Shown: piece by piece, positions 15,822-24,834 of the stretch | Layout: the number at the start of each line of letters is the position of its first letter | Numbering within the stretch: position 1 is the first letter of the stretch | Origin: Chromatiaceae bacterium | GTDB taxonomy: Bacteria; Pseudomonadota; Gammaproteobacteria; Chromatiales; Chromatiaceae | Direction: 5' to 3' | Assembly: GCA_024235215.1 (NCBI GenBank) | Contig: JACKMU010000003.1 | Span: 310,001 to 374,000, forward strand | DNA length: 64,000 nucleotides | Program-made: the position numbers and the translations under genes | Notes under the pieces: model-generated | The model's database searches: none | The model's input: only the letters and a program-made list of their open reading frames with translations | Told to the model about the DNA's origin: nothing

Positions 15822-17039
15822 TCACACTGCAGCTAGCAGAGAGAGCCAGCCACCCGCCACCGTCAAAGTAAGCACGGTTACCGGAATACCGATGCAGGCG
15901 TGCTGTCCCCAGCCAATTTTCAATCCGAGCCGCTCTGCCTGATCGACCACAATGATGTTGGCGATACTGCCAATGATCAGGAGGTTGCCAGCCAGTGTGG
16001 TGGCGAGCGCTAATACAGGCCCGGCGATAGGCTCCGTGGCGAAGGGCAGCAACAGCATGGTGGCCGGCACGTTGGATACCAGATTGGAGAGCAGGATACT
16101 GCTGCCAAACAGCACCTCGGGCTGTTTCAGATCGATGCCTGAGGCGTGCATCAGATTGACCAACTGTTCCAGGTTGCCGGATACAGCCAATGCATGGTTG
16201 ACCACAAAAAGCCCGGCAAAAAGCACCAGCAGCTGCCAATCCACCAATCCCAACATGGTCCGGGTGTGCATCCTGCGGCTGATCAGCAGCACCCCTGCAG
16301 CCGCCAGCGCCAATACCTCACGGGGTAGTACGGTGTACAGAAACCCAATCACCAACAGCAGCAGCACAACCCCTCCCTTGATCGTCTGCCAAAGCTGGAA
16401 CGGTTGCTGGATCACCTCCGGCAGCACCATCTCGTTCCACCAGCGGCCTCGGTAGACCCAAGCCACCACGGACCAAACCAACATCAGCGAGAGTAGCACC
16501 GGCGGCGCCACCTGCAGAGAGAAGAGGCTAAAATCCAGCTTGAGCACCTGCCCGATTAGCATATTTTGTGGATTGCCGATCAGTGTAGCCGCTGAACCGA
16601 CATTCGCGGAACAGGCGAGCGCCAGTAGGAAGGGCACCGGATCGAGGCCACGCCGGATGCACCCCTCCAGCAACACCGGCGCCATCGCCAGGCAGATGAT
16701 ATCGTTGCTGAGCAGCGATGACAGCACACCAGACGCCACCACCACATAGGCTAGCAGTGTGATCGGAGCAACCGGGCGCGCGGCGAGCCAACTGGTGAAG
16801 CTGGAGTAGAATCCTCCCAGCCGGAACTGCGCCGACACCACCATCAGGCCGAGCAACAGCCCAATAGTGGGGGTATCGATGGCTCCCCAGGCTGCATCGG
16901 GCTCCAGCCGACCACTCACCACGATGGCGATCGCCCCCAACAGTGCAATCCCGGTGCGGTCCAAAGCCAGCCCAGGCATCCTGCCAAGCAGCATACCCAG
17001 GTAGACGATGACGAAGATCAGCAGCAACCAGGTATCCAA
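15822..17039 (-). CDS. ArsB/SLC13-type anion transporter
   Basis: A 405-residue inner-membrane protein with about ten to twelve helices. Conserved features of the ArsB/NhaD/CitM superfamily are visible: S-N-D-I-I-C-L-A-M-A-P in the first half, N-V-G-S-A-A-T-L-I-G-N-P-Q-N soon after, and S-N-L-V-S-N-V-P-A-T in the second half. It resembles the E. coli YbiR type of putative transporter. The substrate may be an inorganic anion, dicarboxylate or Na+/H+ and cannot be read from sequence. It is a single gene with no operon partner. Confidence 0.85.
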   Translation of the reverse strand: MDTWLLLIFVIVYLGMLLGRMPGLALDRTGIALLGAIAIVVSGRLEPDAAWGAIDTPTIGLLLGLMVVSAQFRLGGFYSSFTSWLAARPVAPITLLAYVVVASGVLSSLLSNDIICLAMAPVLLEGCIRRGLDPVPFLLALACSANVGSAATLIGNPQNMLIGQVLKLDFSLFSLQVAPPVLLSLMLVWSVVAWVYRGRWWNEMVLPEVIQQPFQLWQTIKGGVVLLLLVIGFLYTVLPREVLALAAAGVLLISRRMHTRTMLGLVDWQLLVLFAGLFVVNHALAVSGNLEQLVNLMHASGIDLKQPEVLFGSSILLSNLVSNVPATMLLLPFATEPIAGPVLALATTLAGNLLIIGSIANIIVVDQAERLGLKIGWGQHACIGIPVTVLTLTVAGGWLSLLAAV

Positions 17040-17218
17040 AGCGACCCAACCGTCTTTTTACAATCGGGATAGTATAACGGCCGCAACGGAGATCCGGTGA
17101 GGAGTTGCCTGCTACCGTAGGTGGACCTGCCGCATAACAGAAGACCGTTTCATGCAGAATGGACAAATAATGATCTGCAGGCGTTTTCTTGGATCTGTTC
17201 CGGACTAACCCATTTCGA

Positions 17219-17659
17219 TCATATTTCAGTCACCGGCGCCGGTGCTCTGCCACTCTCCTGCACGGGGCTGTCGTCATCTTCTGTGAGCCCTTTGGCGCGT
17301 TCCATTGCCTCTGCGCCGATCTCCTTGGTCCCTTCCCAGACTTCGCCGGATTTTCGCTTGGTCGCATCCCAGATTTCTGATGACCTCTCCTTGGTCTCCT
17401 GCCACGCATCAGCGGAGATCTCCTTGCTATCCTCCCAAGTTTCAGCAGAGATCTCCTTGGCACCCTGCCAAGCTTCGCTAGAACTCTCCTTAGTGGCTTC
17501 CCACGCACTGGCTCCCGCCTTTTTAGCACTCTCCCAGGCCGCACCACTGTATACTTTAGCCTTCTCCCAGGAGTCGGACTCGTTCGTCTCAGCACGGAGC
17601 GAGTGTGTAGTCAGAAGCGCCAGAATAACGAAGGTGGACATTTTCAACAGTTGCTGCAT
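17219..17659 (-). CDS. Secreted 11-residue Trp/Lys/Glu repeat protein
   Basis: From the ATG at 17659 (preceded by GAGG) the product is 146 residues: a signal peptide (about 1-23) and then nine tandem 11-residue units of the type A-W-E-x-x-K-E-x-S-A-E from about residue 30 to 128. Tryptophan recurs every 11 residues, with Lys/Glu in fixed places. Such undecad repeats form long amphipathic helices, as in apolipoproteins, synuclein and LEA proteins. The Trp face would favour membrane or lipid binding, here in the periplasm or on the outer membrane. The C-terminus is acidic and Pro-rich. Function unknown; membrane stabilisation under stress is a reasonable guess. Confidence 0.7.
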   Translation of the reverse strand: MQQLLKMSTFVILALLTTHSLRAETNESDSWEKAKVYSGAAWESAKKAGASAWEATKESSSEAWQGAKEISAETWEDSKEISADAWQETKERSSEIWDATKRKSGEVWEGTKEIGAEAMERAKGLTEDDDSPVQESGRAPAPVTEI

Positions 17660-17821
17660 GTTTCGCCTCGAATACAATCAACGGGGGGATGGAAAAGATC
17701 CGGTTCCAGCACCCCAGACAGATGAACATTTCAAAACCAGAACTCTACTGCCGATAGGAGTAACAGGAAGTGGAATAGTTCACATTCACTGATGCCAGTA
17801 CGATGGCATCCCTGTTCCAAC

Positions 17822-18277
17822 TCAATACCTCCTGCCGCCACCCAATCTGTGTACCAGATAAATCAACGCCGCCTTAAGATTCTGCCGTGCTGGCTCCGAG
17901 AGCGACTCAGTGAATGGCTCGAAGTGGTAGCCGCGTATCGCCAGCACGCTAGCCTGATTGGTCGCACCGAACAACGTTCGGGCGAGATGGATCAGTGCTT
18001 CGGGAGAAAGCGAGTGGGTATCGAAGGTGACCGGCTCCAGCCGCTGCGGCAACGAGTAGTGCTGGTAGGGGGGCAGCACGCTTGAGGATGCATCGACGAT
18101 GATCACCTCTGTAAAGCTGCCGATGTCCAGTGCATCTTCGACACAGAGCTGGTAATCCACCCGGGTTTCAATACCCTCCAGTGCCGCTATCTCGATCCCT
18201 TGAATCAGCGCCGGACCCAGCCCATCGTCACCACGCGCCGGATTGCCACAGCCTAATACCAGAACCGGACTAACCAC
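17822..18277 (-). CDS. hoxW: Hydrogenase maturation endopeptidase
   Basis: A 151-residue member of peptidase family M52. The V-L-G-C-G-N-P-x-R-G-D-D-G-x-G-P motif at residues 7-22 includes the nickel-binding acidic residue, and the I-V-D-A-S segment (about 79-83) and H-x-L-S-P-E (about 107) are typical. It cleaves the C-terminal extension of the hydrogenase large subunit after nickel insertion. It overlaps the end of hoxH by eight bases and is the last gene of the hox operon, so HoxH is its likely substrate. Confidence 0.9.
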   Translation of the reverse strand: MVSPVLVLGCGNPARGDDGLGPALIQGIEIAALEGIETRVDYQLCVEDALDIGSFTEVIIVDASSSVLPPYQHYSLPQRLEPVTFDTHSLSPEALIHLARTLFGATNQASVLAIRGYHFEPFTESLSEPARQNLKAALIYLVHRLGGGRRY

Positions 18278-19712
18278 CCTCCCTCACCCTGCGCTCCAGA
18301 AGATCACCCCCAGCACCGTACAGTTCGACCTGCAGCGGCATCTGTCCCAACGCATGGGTGGCACAGGAGAGACAAGGGTCGTAGGCGCGCACCGCCACCT
18401 CAATCTGATTCAGCATCCCTTCGCTGATGATCTTCTGGCCGGAGAGATGGTTTTTCGCCACCTGGGTGACCGCGCGGTTCATCGCCTCGTTGTTGTTGGT
18501 GGTGGAGACAATCAAATTGCAGAAGCTGACCTGATCGTTGTGGTCAACACGATAATGGTGGAACAGTGTACCGCGCGGAGCTTCGATCACCCCGATTCCC
18601 TCCTCCCGACGCTCACCGCGGAGAAGCAGGTCATCCCCCTGAAGATCGGGATCGTGCAACAGCTCTCGGATCTTCTCCACGCAGTGCAATACCTCGATCA
18701 TGCGCGCCCAATGGTAGGCGAGCGACATCTGATTCGGCCGTCCGCCGGAAAACTCCCGAAACTCCTGGTGCGCGGCATCCGCTGACGGGGTATCTATGAA
18801 GCCTGCGGTATTCATCCGTGACAACGGCCCGACGCGGTACCATCCATCGAGGTTGCCACGCCGCTTGATGAACGGAAACTTCATATAAGACCAGGAGCGG
18901 ACCTCCTCCATCAGATAGTCGTTGAATCTGCGATAATCCACCTGATCGAATATCGGATTGCCGGATGCGTCAATCGCTCTGAGCACGCCATGATAGAGGT
19001 CCAGTGCACCATCCTCACGCACCAGCGACATGTGGCTGGAGTTGAAGGCGGCGAACGACTGCACCAAGGGCAGGTGATCGATACAGTAGCCTTTGGCGAG
19101 CGCTACTGCCTCCTTGGCCCATCCAATCATCTGCCCGACATCTTTCAGAAGATGGTCACGTTCGGCCAGACTGAGGTTCTTGTTGACACCGCCGGGGATC
19201 GCACCGGTCCCGTGGATCTTCTTACCTGCGGTCGCACGGATGATCTCCTGACCGAATTTGCGCAGTTTGATACCCTTCACTGCCAGATCGGGGTAGGCCT
19301 GAATCACGCCAAAAATATTGCGTTTTGCCACTTCGCTCTCGAATCCGAACAGCAAATCCGGGGAGCAGAGATGAAAAAAATGCAGCACATTGCTCTGCAT
19401 GATCTGGCCGTAGTGCATCAGCCGGCGAATCTTCTCTGCGGTCGGAGTAAGACGCTCCACGCCGACGATCTGGTCCATCGCCTTGGCGGCTGCCAGGTGG
19501 TGACTGACAGGACAGATGCCGCACAGACGCTGGACGATCACCGGCACCTCCCAATAGAGCCGGCCGAGGATGAACCGTTCGAAACCGCGGAACTCGACGA
19601 TGTGCAGTCTGGCCTCGTCGACATTGTTGTGATCATCCAGATGAATCGTAACCTTGCCGTGGCCCTCCACCCGGGTCAGCGGATCGATCTCGATAACGCG
19701 TGTTTTTGCCAT
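18270..19712 (-). CDS. hoxH: NAD-reducing [NiFe] hydrogenase large subunit
   Basis: A 480-residue catalytic subunit of a group 3d bidirectional hydrogenase. Nickel ligands are visible in R-L-C-G-I-C-P-V-S-H (Cys64, Cys67) and in D-P-C-L-S-C-A-T-H (Cys447, Cys450). The 27 residues after His453 are the extension removed by HoxW. The protein binds the NiFe(CN)2CO site and exchanges electrons with NAD via HoxY and the HoxFU diaphorase in the cytoplasm. Gene order hoxF-U-Y-H-W is complete for structural subunits; the hyp maturation genes are not in the window. Confidence 0.95.
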   Translation of the reverse strand: MAKTRVIEIDPLTRVEGHGKVTIHLDDHNNVDEARLHIVEFRGFERFILGRLYWEVPVIVQRLCGICPVSHHLAAAKAMDQIVGVERLTPTAEKIRRLMHYGQIMQSNVLHFFHLCSPDLLFGFESEVAKRNIFGVIQAYPDLAVKGIKLRKFGQEIIRATAGKKIHGTGAIPGGVNKNLSLAERDHLLKDVGQMIGWAKEAVALAKGYCIDHLPLVQSFAAFNSSHMSLVREDGALDLYHGVLRAIDASGNPIFDQVDYRRFNDYLMEEVRSWSYMKFPFIKRRGNLDGWYRVGPLSRMNTAGFIDTPSADAAHQEFREFSGGRPNQMSLAYHWARMIEVLHCVEKIRELLHDPDLQGDDLLLRGERREEGIGVIEAPRGTLFHHYRVDHNDQVSFCNLIVSTTNNNEAMNRAVTQVAKNHLSGQKIISEGMLNQIEVAVRAYDPCLSCATHALGQMPLQVELYGAGGDLLERRVREGG

Positions 19713-19755
19713 ACCCGTTCCAGTTGCTGGTTATTCTCTGCCGGATAGCACTGAA

Positions 19756-20313
19756 TCAGTCATATCGCAGCTGTTCATAAGTCAACTCCACCGGCCGTCC
19801 GGCGAGCAGCGCTTCCAGTATATTCCATAAGGTCTCCCCGGAAGGAGGACAGCCGGGAATCTGATAGTCGACCTTGACCACGTCTGCCAGTGTATAGACT
19901 TTATCGAGCAGCAATGGCAGCGCCTCATCGCTGGGAATCCGATTGCTCGGATTGTAGATCTTGTCGCTGTTGAGATAGGCTGTTTCCAGGCACTCCCGCA
20001 GCGGGTCTTCCGAATGCATGATGGCATTGCGCATTACCGGCAGCCCTCCCATCACCGCGCATTGGCCCACCGCGATCAATACATCGCAGTTGCGGCGGAA
20101 CTCCTGCAGCGTATAAACGTTCTCTTCGTTGCAGCACCCGCCCTCAACCAACCCGATATCACAATGCCGGGTGAAGCGCTTCAGATCGTTGAGTGGCGTG
20201 CGGTCGAACTCGACCTGCTGCAGCAGGTCCAGCAGACGCTCGTCGATATCCAGCAGCGACATGTGGCAGCCGAAACAGCCAGCCAGTGAAACCGTGGCGA
20301 TGCGTTTTTTCAT
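19756..20313 (-). CDS. hoxY: NAD-reducing hydrogenase small subunit
   Basis: A 185-residue small subunit carrying the proximal [4Fe-4S] cluster. Cysteines in G-C-F-G-C-H (13 and 16), E-G-G-C-C (60-61), V-G-Q-C-A (about 85) and P-G-C-P-P-S (about 154) fit the conserved cluster set. It is short, as usual for group 3d enzymes, with no signal peptide and no medial or distal cluster domain. Its ATG overlaps the hoxU stop by four bases and it lies 43 bases before hoxH. Confidence 0.93.
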   Translation of the reverse strand: MKKRIATVSLAGCFGCHMSLLDIDERLLDLLQQVEFDRTPLNDLKRFTRHCDIGLVEGGCCNEENVYTLQEFRRNCDVLIAVGQCAVMGGLPVMRNAIMHSEDPLRECLETAYLNSDKIYNPSNRIPSDEALPLLLDKVYTLADVVKVDYQIPGCPPSGETLWNILEALLAGRPVELTYEQLRYD

Positions 20314-21041
20314 TGCTCGCTTCGCTCTTTTACCGGCAAGATACCCAGGGTGATCGGTCTCTTATCGAACTGGCGTTCGCCGATTGGGGCGAAGAATCCC
20401 CTCCCTTTTTGAATGATACAGCCCACCGGACAGGTCGCGAGATCGATCGCACGATCACTCAGAGCGATATCGGTATCCGCCAGGTTGTAACCGTTGACGC
20501 CGACCCGCTTGCGAATTCCGCGTCCGACATACTCGAAAACATGTTTCTTATCGATATCCCTCGATGCACGAATACAGCGGCCGCAAAGGATGCAACGGTT
20601 GGTGTCCAGCACGATATCCGGATGGCTGGCATCAACCGGACGTACCGGCTGCAGGTAGGGATATTTCGTCGCTTGGGTGATACCCAGGCGATAACCCATT
20701 GCCTGCAGCTCACAGCGCCCGCTCGCCTCGCAGATGGGACAGAGGTGGTTCCCCTCATGATAGAGCATACGCACCAAATCGCGGCGATATCCGAGAATCT
20801 CTTCGCTCTCGTTTTCTACTATGGAGCCCTCGATCACCGGCTGGGTGCAGGCAGACACCACCCTGCCGTTCTGTTTCACTACACAGACACGACAGCTTCC
20901 CTGAGGTTCCAGCCCCTCAACATCACATAAACGGGGTATATAGATACCAGCTTCATCCGCTGCCTGCATGATGCTCTGCCCACGCCGGGCGAGTACCTCC
21001 ACGCCATCGATCTCAAACTTGAAACTGTCGCTCATCCTCAC
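20310..21041 (-). CDS. hoxU: Hydrogenase diaphorase iron-sulfur subunit
   Basis: A 243-residue protein resembling the N-terminal part of NuoG. An N-terminal [2Fe-2S] ferredoxin-like domain (C-x-x-C-x-x-C around residues 39-54) is followed by the H-x3-C-x2-C-x5-C cluster region (about 96-110) and a [4Fe-4S] segment with C-I-L-C-G-R-C (about 150) and C-P-V-G-C. It wires HoxF flavin to HoxYH. It is 16 bases downstream of hoxF and overlaps hoxY by four bases. Confidence 0.93.
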   Translation of the reverse strand: MRMSDSFKFEIDGVEVLARRGQSIMQAADEAGIYIPRLCDVEGLEPQGSCRVCVVKQNGRVVSACTQPVIEGSIVENESEEILGYRRDLVRMLYHEGNHLCPICEASGRCELQAMGYRLGITQATKYPYLQPVRPVDASHPDIVLDTNRCILCGRCIRASRDIDKKHVFEYVGRGIRKRVGVNGYNLADTDIALSDRAIDLATCPVGCIIQKGRGFFAPIGERQFDKRPITLGILPVKERSEQ

Positions 21042-21057
21042 TCACCTGCCTGGTTGC

Positions 21058-22878
21058 TCAAGCCTCATCGTAATTCGGGTCATAGATCATGGATCGCCGC
21101 TTTGCCAGACGCCGGGACTCCTCCAGCGCGCTCTGGATATCAAAAGACGCCTGCAGCCCATCGCCGTGCTCCTTGAGCAAAACAGCGTAGACCAGTGGAA
21201 AGTTCTGCATCGTGGAGAGCACCAGATTGGGTGAGGTGTGCCCCAGACCGCAGCGGCTGGTCATGGCGATGGTGCGACCGAGCTCTTTGAGGTAATCCAT
21301 GTCCTCCAGCTCACACAGCCCTTTTCTTACCTTTTCGATGCGTTTCTTCAGAAACACATTGCCCACTCTGCAGGGAGTGCAGTAACCACAGCTCTCGTCA
21401 ATGAAGAACTGCAGATATTGGTCGACGATCTCCAGGAGATTGCGCCGCTTGGAGAAAACCATCACCGACCCTCCTGTCGGCAGATCCTCAAGGCAGAGCC
21501 GACGCTCGAACTGGCTCATGTTGATCATCTGTCCGCTGGGACCTCCGACCAGCAGCGCAGCGGCATCCGGTGCGTCAACCTGTTTGAGCAGCTGCTGCAC
21601 GCTGGTACCGAAGGGAAGTTCGTAAACTCCGGGGTAGGTGCAGTCACCGCTGACGCTGAACAGTTTGGTACCCGTGCTTCTTCCAGTACCGATGCTGCCG
21701 AACCATGCACTACCGAGTTCCATGATGCGGGCCGCACAGCAGAAGGTCTCCACATTGTCGACTATAGTGGGGTATCCGAGATACCCCGCCTCTACCGGAA
21801 ACGGTGGCCGGTTTTTTGGTTCACCGCGCAGCCCCTCGCAGGAGCTGATCAATGCACTCTCCTCACCACAGATGTAGGCGCCTGCCCCCATCTGAATGCG
21901 GATATCGAAATCAAATCCCTCCCTTCCCAGAATGGCGCGACCCAGCAACCCCTGTTCACGTCGGTGCTGTAGCACCGACTTCAGCCATGGGCGCAGATAG
22001 GCATATTCAGCGCGCAGATAGATGATGCCGGCGGTACTGTTGACGCTGTAGGCGGCCACGGTCATCCCTGCGATCATCAAATCCGCACGTTCGGTCAGCA
22101 GCACCCGATCTTTGAAGGTGCCTGGCTCACCTTCGTCCGCATTGCAGATGATATAACTCCGATCGGCACGGGTATCGGCAGCGACACGCCATTTCCTGCC
22201 GGTCGGGAAACCAGCACCGCCACGACCGGCGAGCCCGGCTTTATCCAGTTCGTCGAGTATTGCCTGGGGTTGGCTCCCCAGTGAGCGAATCAGACCGGCG
22301 TTGGCATCCAGTGTGTTGAGCAGTACTTCACCTGCGTGGCGGATGTTATTGGTGACTTCGGATCTGATCAGTAAATGGGCGTTGTTGCCATCCCCATAAC
22401 GTTCAACCAGATCGGCTGGTTCAGCCCCCTCCCGCAAGCGCGAGCAGATGCGGCGGGCCTTCTCCCGGGTGAGAGCGGTGAAGATGGTATCATTGATCAT
22501 CACCGACGGCGCCTGATCACTCATCCCCAGAAATGGTGTATATTCCAGCGAGAAACGACCGTCCGCGGAGTTTCCACCAACGGCCACTCCCAGTTCCTGC
22601 GCAAAGATCTGTGCGATCTCCCGTCCACCCTTCTGGCGATCGATGATGTCATCGCAGACACGAATCATCCGTTCACCTTTGATTTCAGAGGACAGGAAAG
22701 CGTAGAAACTGACCACTCCCTCGACTTCCACCCGGGTGATTCCGGTCCGCTGTGCAACCACCTCCATCGCTGCCGGTGTGATCCCTTTTAACTCGTGTTG
22801 AATATCCAGCAGAATATCCAGTAAGCGGGTCCGGTCATTGGCATAGCGTTGACAGACAGAAACGACGCTCTTCTCCAT
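21058..22878 (-). CDS. hoxF: Hydrogenase diaphorase flavoprotein subunit (NuoE-NuoF fusion type)
   Basis: A 606-residue FMN/NAD-binding subunit. The N-terminal ~150 residues resemble NuoE ([2Fe-2S] thioredoxin-like), and the rest resembles NuoF: G-R-G-G-A-G-F-P-T-G-R-K-W (NADH site), D-E-G-E-P-G-T-F-K-D-R (FMN site) and C-G-Y-C-T-P-C-R-V-G ([4Fe-4S]). The ATG at 22878 is preferred over one 11 codons upstream because GGGGG precedes it and the length then matches the 602-residue Ralstonia HoxF. The built-in NuoE domain explains why no separate hoxE is present. First gene of the hox operon, divergent from the DUF2892 gene. Confidence 0.93.
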   Translation of the reverse strand: MEKSVVSVCQRYANDRTRLLDILLDIQHELKGITPAAMEVVAQRTGITRVEVEGVVSFYAFLSSEIKGERMIRVCDDIIDRQKGGREIAQIFAQELGVAVGGNSADGRFSLEYTPFLGMSDQAPSVMINDTIFTALTREKARRICSRLREGAEPADLVERYGDGNNAHLLIRSEVTNNIRHAGEVLLNTLDANAGLIRSLGSQPQAILDELDKAGLAGRGGAGFPTGRKWRVAADTRADRSYIICNADEGEPGTFKDRVLLTERADLMIAGMTVAAYSVNSTAGIIYLRAEYAYLRPWLKSVLQHRREQGLLGRAILGREGFDFDIRIQMGAGAYICGEESALISSCEGLRGEPKNRPPFPVEAGYLGYPTIVDNVETFCCAARIMELGSAWFGSIGTGRSTGTKLFSVSGDCTYPGVYELPFGTSVQQLLKQVDAPDAAALLVGGPSGQMINMSQFERRLCLEDLPTGGSVMVFSKRRNLLEIVDQYLQFFIDESCGYCTPCRVGNVFLKKRIEKVRKGLCELEDMDYLKELGRTIAMTSRCGLGHTSPNLVLSTMQNFPLVYAVLLKEHGDGLQASFDIQSALEESRRLAKRRSMIYDPNYDEA

Positions 22879-23106
22879 TTTGCCCCCGTTGCTATAAGGA
22901 TTGTCCGGCACCTCGCGGCTCCATGCAGTAAGCGCCTCTCCACTGGAATAAGCACGCTTCCATTGCGAAAATCAACCTGCGAGTGAGCACATTGCTACCC
23001 TCTGCGGGTGAACCTGAGGCACCTCCTCAGGGTCATACTCGAAACAACCTGTGGTCAATCTGCAGATTGTGATTTGAACAGTCAACGAAAATACGAGGAT
23101 TTGATG

Positions 23107-23304
23107 ATGAAAAGCAATATGGGGGGTATCGACCGCATTGTGCGCGCAGTAGTGGGGGTGGGTCTGATCGGCTGGGGGATAAAATCGGGCAATCCCTGGT
23201 TCTACATCGGGGTCATTCCAGTGATCACCGCACTGATCTCCTGGTGTCCGGCCTATGTTCCATTTGGCCTGAGTACGAAAAAATCTGCGATCGACAAAAG
23301 TTGA
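23107..23304 (+). CDS. DUF2892 small membrane protein
   Basis: A 65-residue protein with two membrane helices. M-K-S-N-M-G-G-x-D-R-I-x-R-x-V-V-G and the later C-P-A-Y-V-P-F-G-L are typical of DUF2892, also found as the membrane part of YgaP rhodanese. CGAGGA precedes the start at 23107; an adjacent ATG at 23104 is also possible. Free-standing members are common in sulfur oxidisers, often near sulfur-transfer genes. It lies divergent from hoxF with about 230 bases between; its role is unknown. Confidence 0.8.
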   Translation: MKSNMGGIDRIVRAVVGVGLIGWGIKSGNPWFYIGVIPVITALISWCPAYVPFGLSTKKSAIDKS

Positions 23305-23348
23305 CATCGCTTCCGGATGGCGCCGCTATCTGCGCCATCCGGGCATGT

Positions 23349-24419
23349 TCAGCGATTCAGTTTCGCCTCCAAAGCCTCGACCGTCGGCCAGGCACGGATA
23401 ATCGCCTGCACCAAAGTCGCGAGCGGTATCGCGAAAAAGACACCCCAAAATCCCCAGAGCCCGCCAAAAACCAGAATGGCCACGATAATCGCGACCGGGT
23501 GCAGGTTGACCGCCTCGGAGAAGAGCAACGGCACCAGTACATTGCCATCCAGTATCTGGATAATGAAATAGGCTACGGTAAGCCAGATAAAATCCGACCC
23601 CCACCCCCACTGGAACCAGGCGATCAGAATCACCGGGAAAGTTACTACTGCAGCGCCGATATACGGGATGATTACCGAGAGCCCGACCAGCATCCCAAGC
23701 AACACTGCATACTCCAAACCCATGAGACTGAAAACGAAAGAAGTTACGCCCCAGACGATCACGATCTCCCAGAACTTTCCACGCACATAGTTGGCTATCT
23801 GCCTGTCCATATCGAGCCAGACAGTGTCCGCCAGGCGACGATCACGGGGAAAGAAACCGAGAAGATAGCCTAGCAGCAGCTCTTTATCCTTGAGAAAAAA
23901 GAATACCAACAGCGGCATCAAAATCAGATAGACCAACGCGGTGATCACGCCGATTACCGAAGAGAACGAGAGGGAGAGTACGGTCTGTCCAAACTCAGCG
24001 ATCTCCTGACGGATGACACCGATAATCTCCTGCACCTCATGTTGAGAAATGAACTCCGGATAGTGCTGCGGAAGTTGCATCAACAGATTCTGCCCTTCGG
24101 TTATCATCGCCGGAATTTGCTGGAAAAGCTGGGTCAATTGACGGGAGAGCTGGGGCATTACCACCAACAGCAGCAGCGTGACGAAGAGCAGAAAGCAGAG
24201 GTAGACCACCAGTACCGCAGCGAGTCGGGGTACCCGCTTGTGTTCCAGCATACCGACCAGTCCTTCCAGCAGATAGGCGATCACCAGGCTGGCTAGGACC
24301 GGTGCAAGCATATCCCCCATGGAAAGGACGATGGCAAAAAAGACCAGTAGCAGAACTGTCAGAAAAACGACTTCCGGATCAGAGAAATAGCGTTTGAACC
24401 AAAGCGTCAGTGAGCGCAT
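23349..24419 (-). CDS. AI-2E family transporter (PerM/UPF0118)
   Basis: A 356-residue inner-membrane protein with about eight helices in the AI-2E/PerM pattern: helix pairs at the N-terminus, a long amphipathic stretch around 95-140, and a helix-rich C-terminal half with the P-L-L-F-S-x-A-V-N-L-H-P segment (about 308-319). Members export or take up small molecules; AI-2 export has been shown for some, while others are Na+/H+ antiporters. It is followed by no obvious partner and its substrate cannot be inferred. Confidence 0.85.
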   Translation of the reverse strand: MRSLTLWFKRYFSDPEVVFLTVLLLVFFAIVLSMGDMLAPVLASLVIAYLLEGLVGMLEHKRVPRLAAVLVVYLCFLLFVTLLLLVVMPQLSRQLTQLFQQIPAMITEGQNLLMQLPQHYPEFISQHEVQEIIGVIRQEIAEFGQTVLSLSFSSVIGVITALVYLILMPLLVFFFLKDKELLLGYLLGFFPRDRRLADTVWLDMDRQIANYVRGKFWEIVIVWGVTSFVFSLMGLEYAVLLGMLVGLSVIIPYIGAAVVTFPVILIAWFQWGWGSDFIWLTVAYFIIQILDGNVLVPLLFSEAVNLHPVAIIVAILVFGGLWGFWGVFFAIPLATLVQAIIRAWPTVEALEAKLNR

Positions 24420-24447
24420 AGATGTGGAACCGAGAAGTCAGCCGGAT

Positions 24448-24834
24448 TCATTCCCCGGCGCTAGTGATCCGTTTATAGTGGAGTGCAAAAAGTGCCTCCA
24501 ATTCGTCAATCACCGCGGATGCAGCACGTCCGTGCATTATGTGAGCCGACATCAAGGAGGAGCTTTCGGTCAGCAGTTCCTTTCGGTCAATCATCGGATA
24601 GGTCTCCGAGAGGCGCTTGATCGCACCGATCACGGTCTCTGATGACGGCCTGGGTATCGGGTTGAGCACCGTCGGCTGCGCTGGTACGGCCGGCTCCGGC
24701 ATGCTCCTGCCGGGGCGACTGACGAGAAATTCGGCAAATGCGAGCAGCGTACTTCGGTCCGACTCAGCGAGTGCCAAGTAGCTATCCAACAGTGATCTTT
24801 GGTCCGGGGGCAGCCTGACCTTGCGCGTCAACAT
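24448..24834 (-). CDS. Conserved-looking hypothetical protein in LysR operon
   Basis: A 128-residue soluble protein, mainly helical, with a Pro-rich linker at about residues 45-65. The start overlaps the end of the LysR gene by seven bases, so the two are almost certainly co-transcribed and translationally coupled. There is no signal peptide, membrane helix or metal motif. The coupling suggests a function tied to the regulator, for example as a modulator, but no domain is recognised. Confidence 0.65.
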   Translation of the reverse strand: MLTRKVRLPPDQRSLLDSYLALAESDRSTLLAFAEFLVSRPGRSMPEPAVPAQPTVLNPIPRPSSETVIGAIKRLSETYPMIDRKELLTESSSLMSAHIMHGRAASAVIDELEALFALHYKRITSAGE

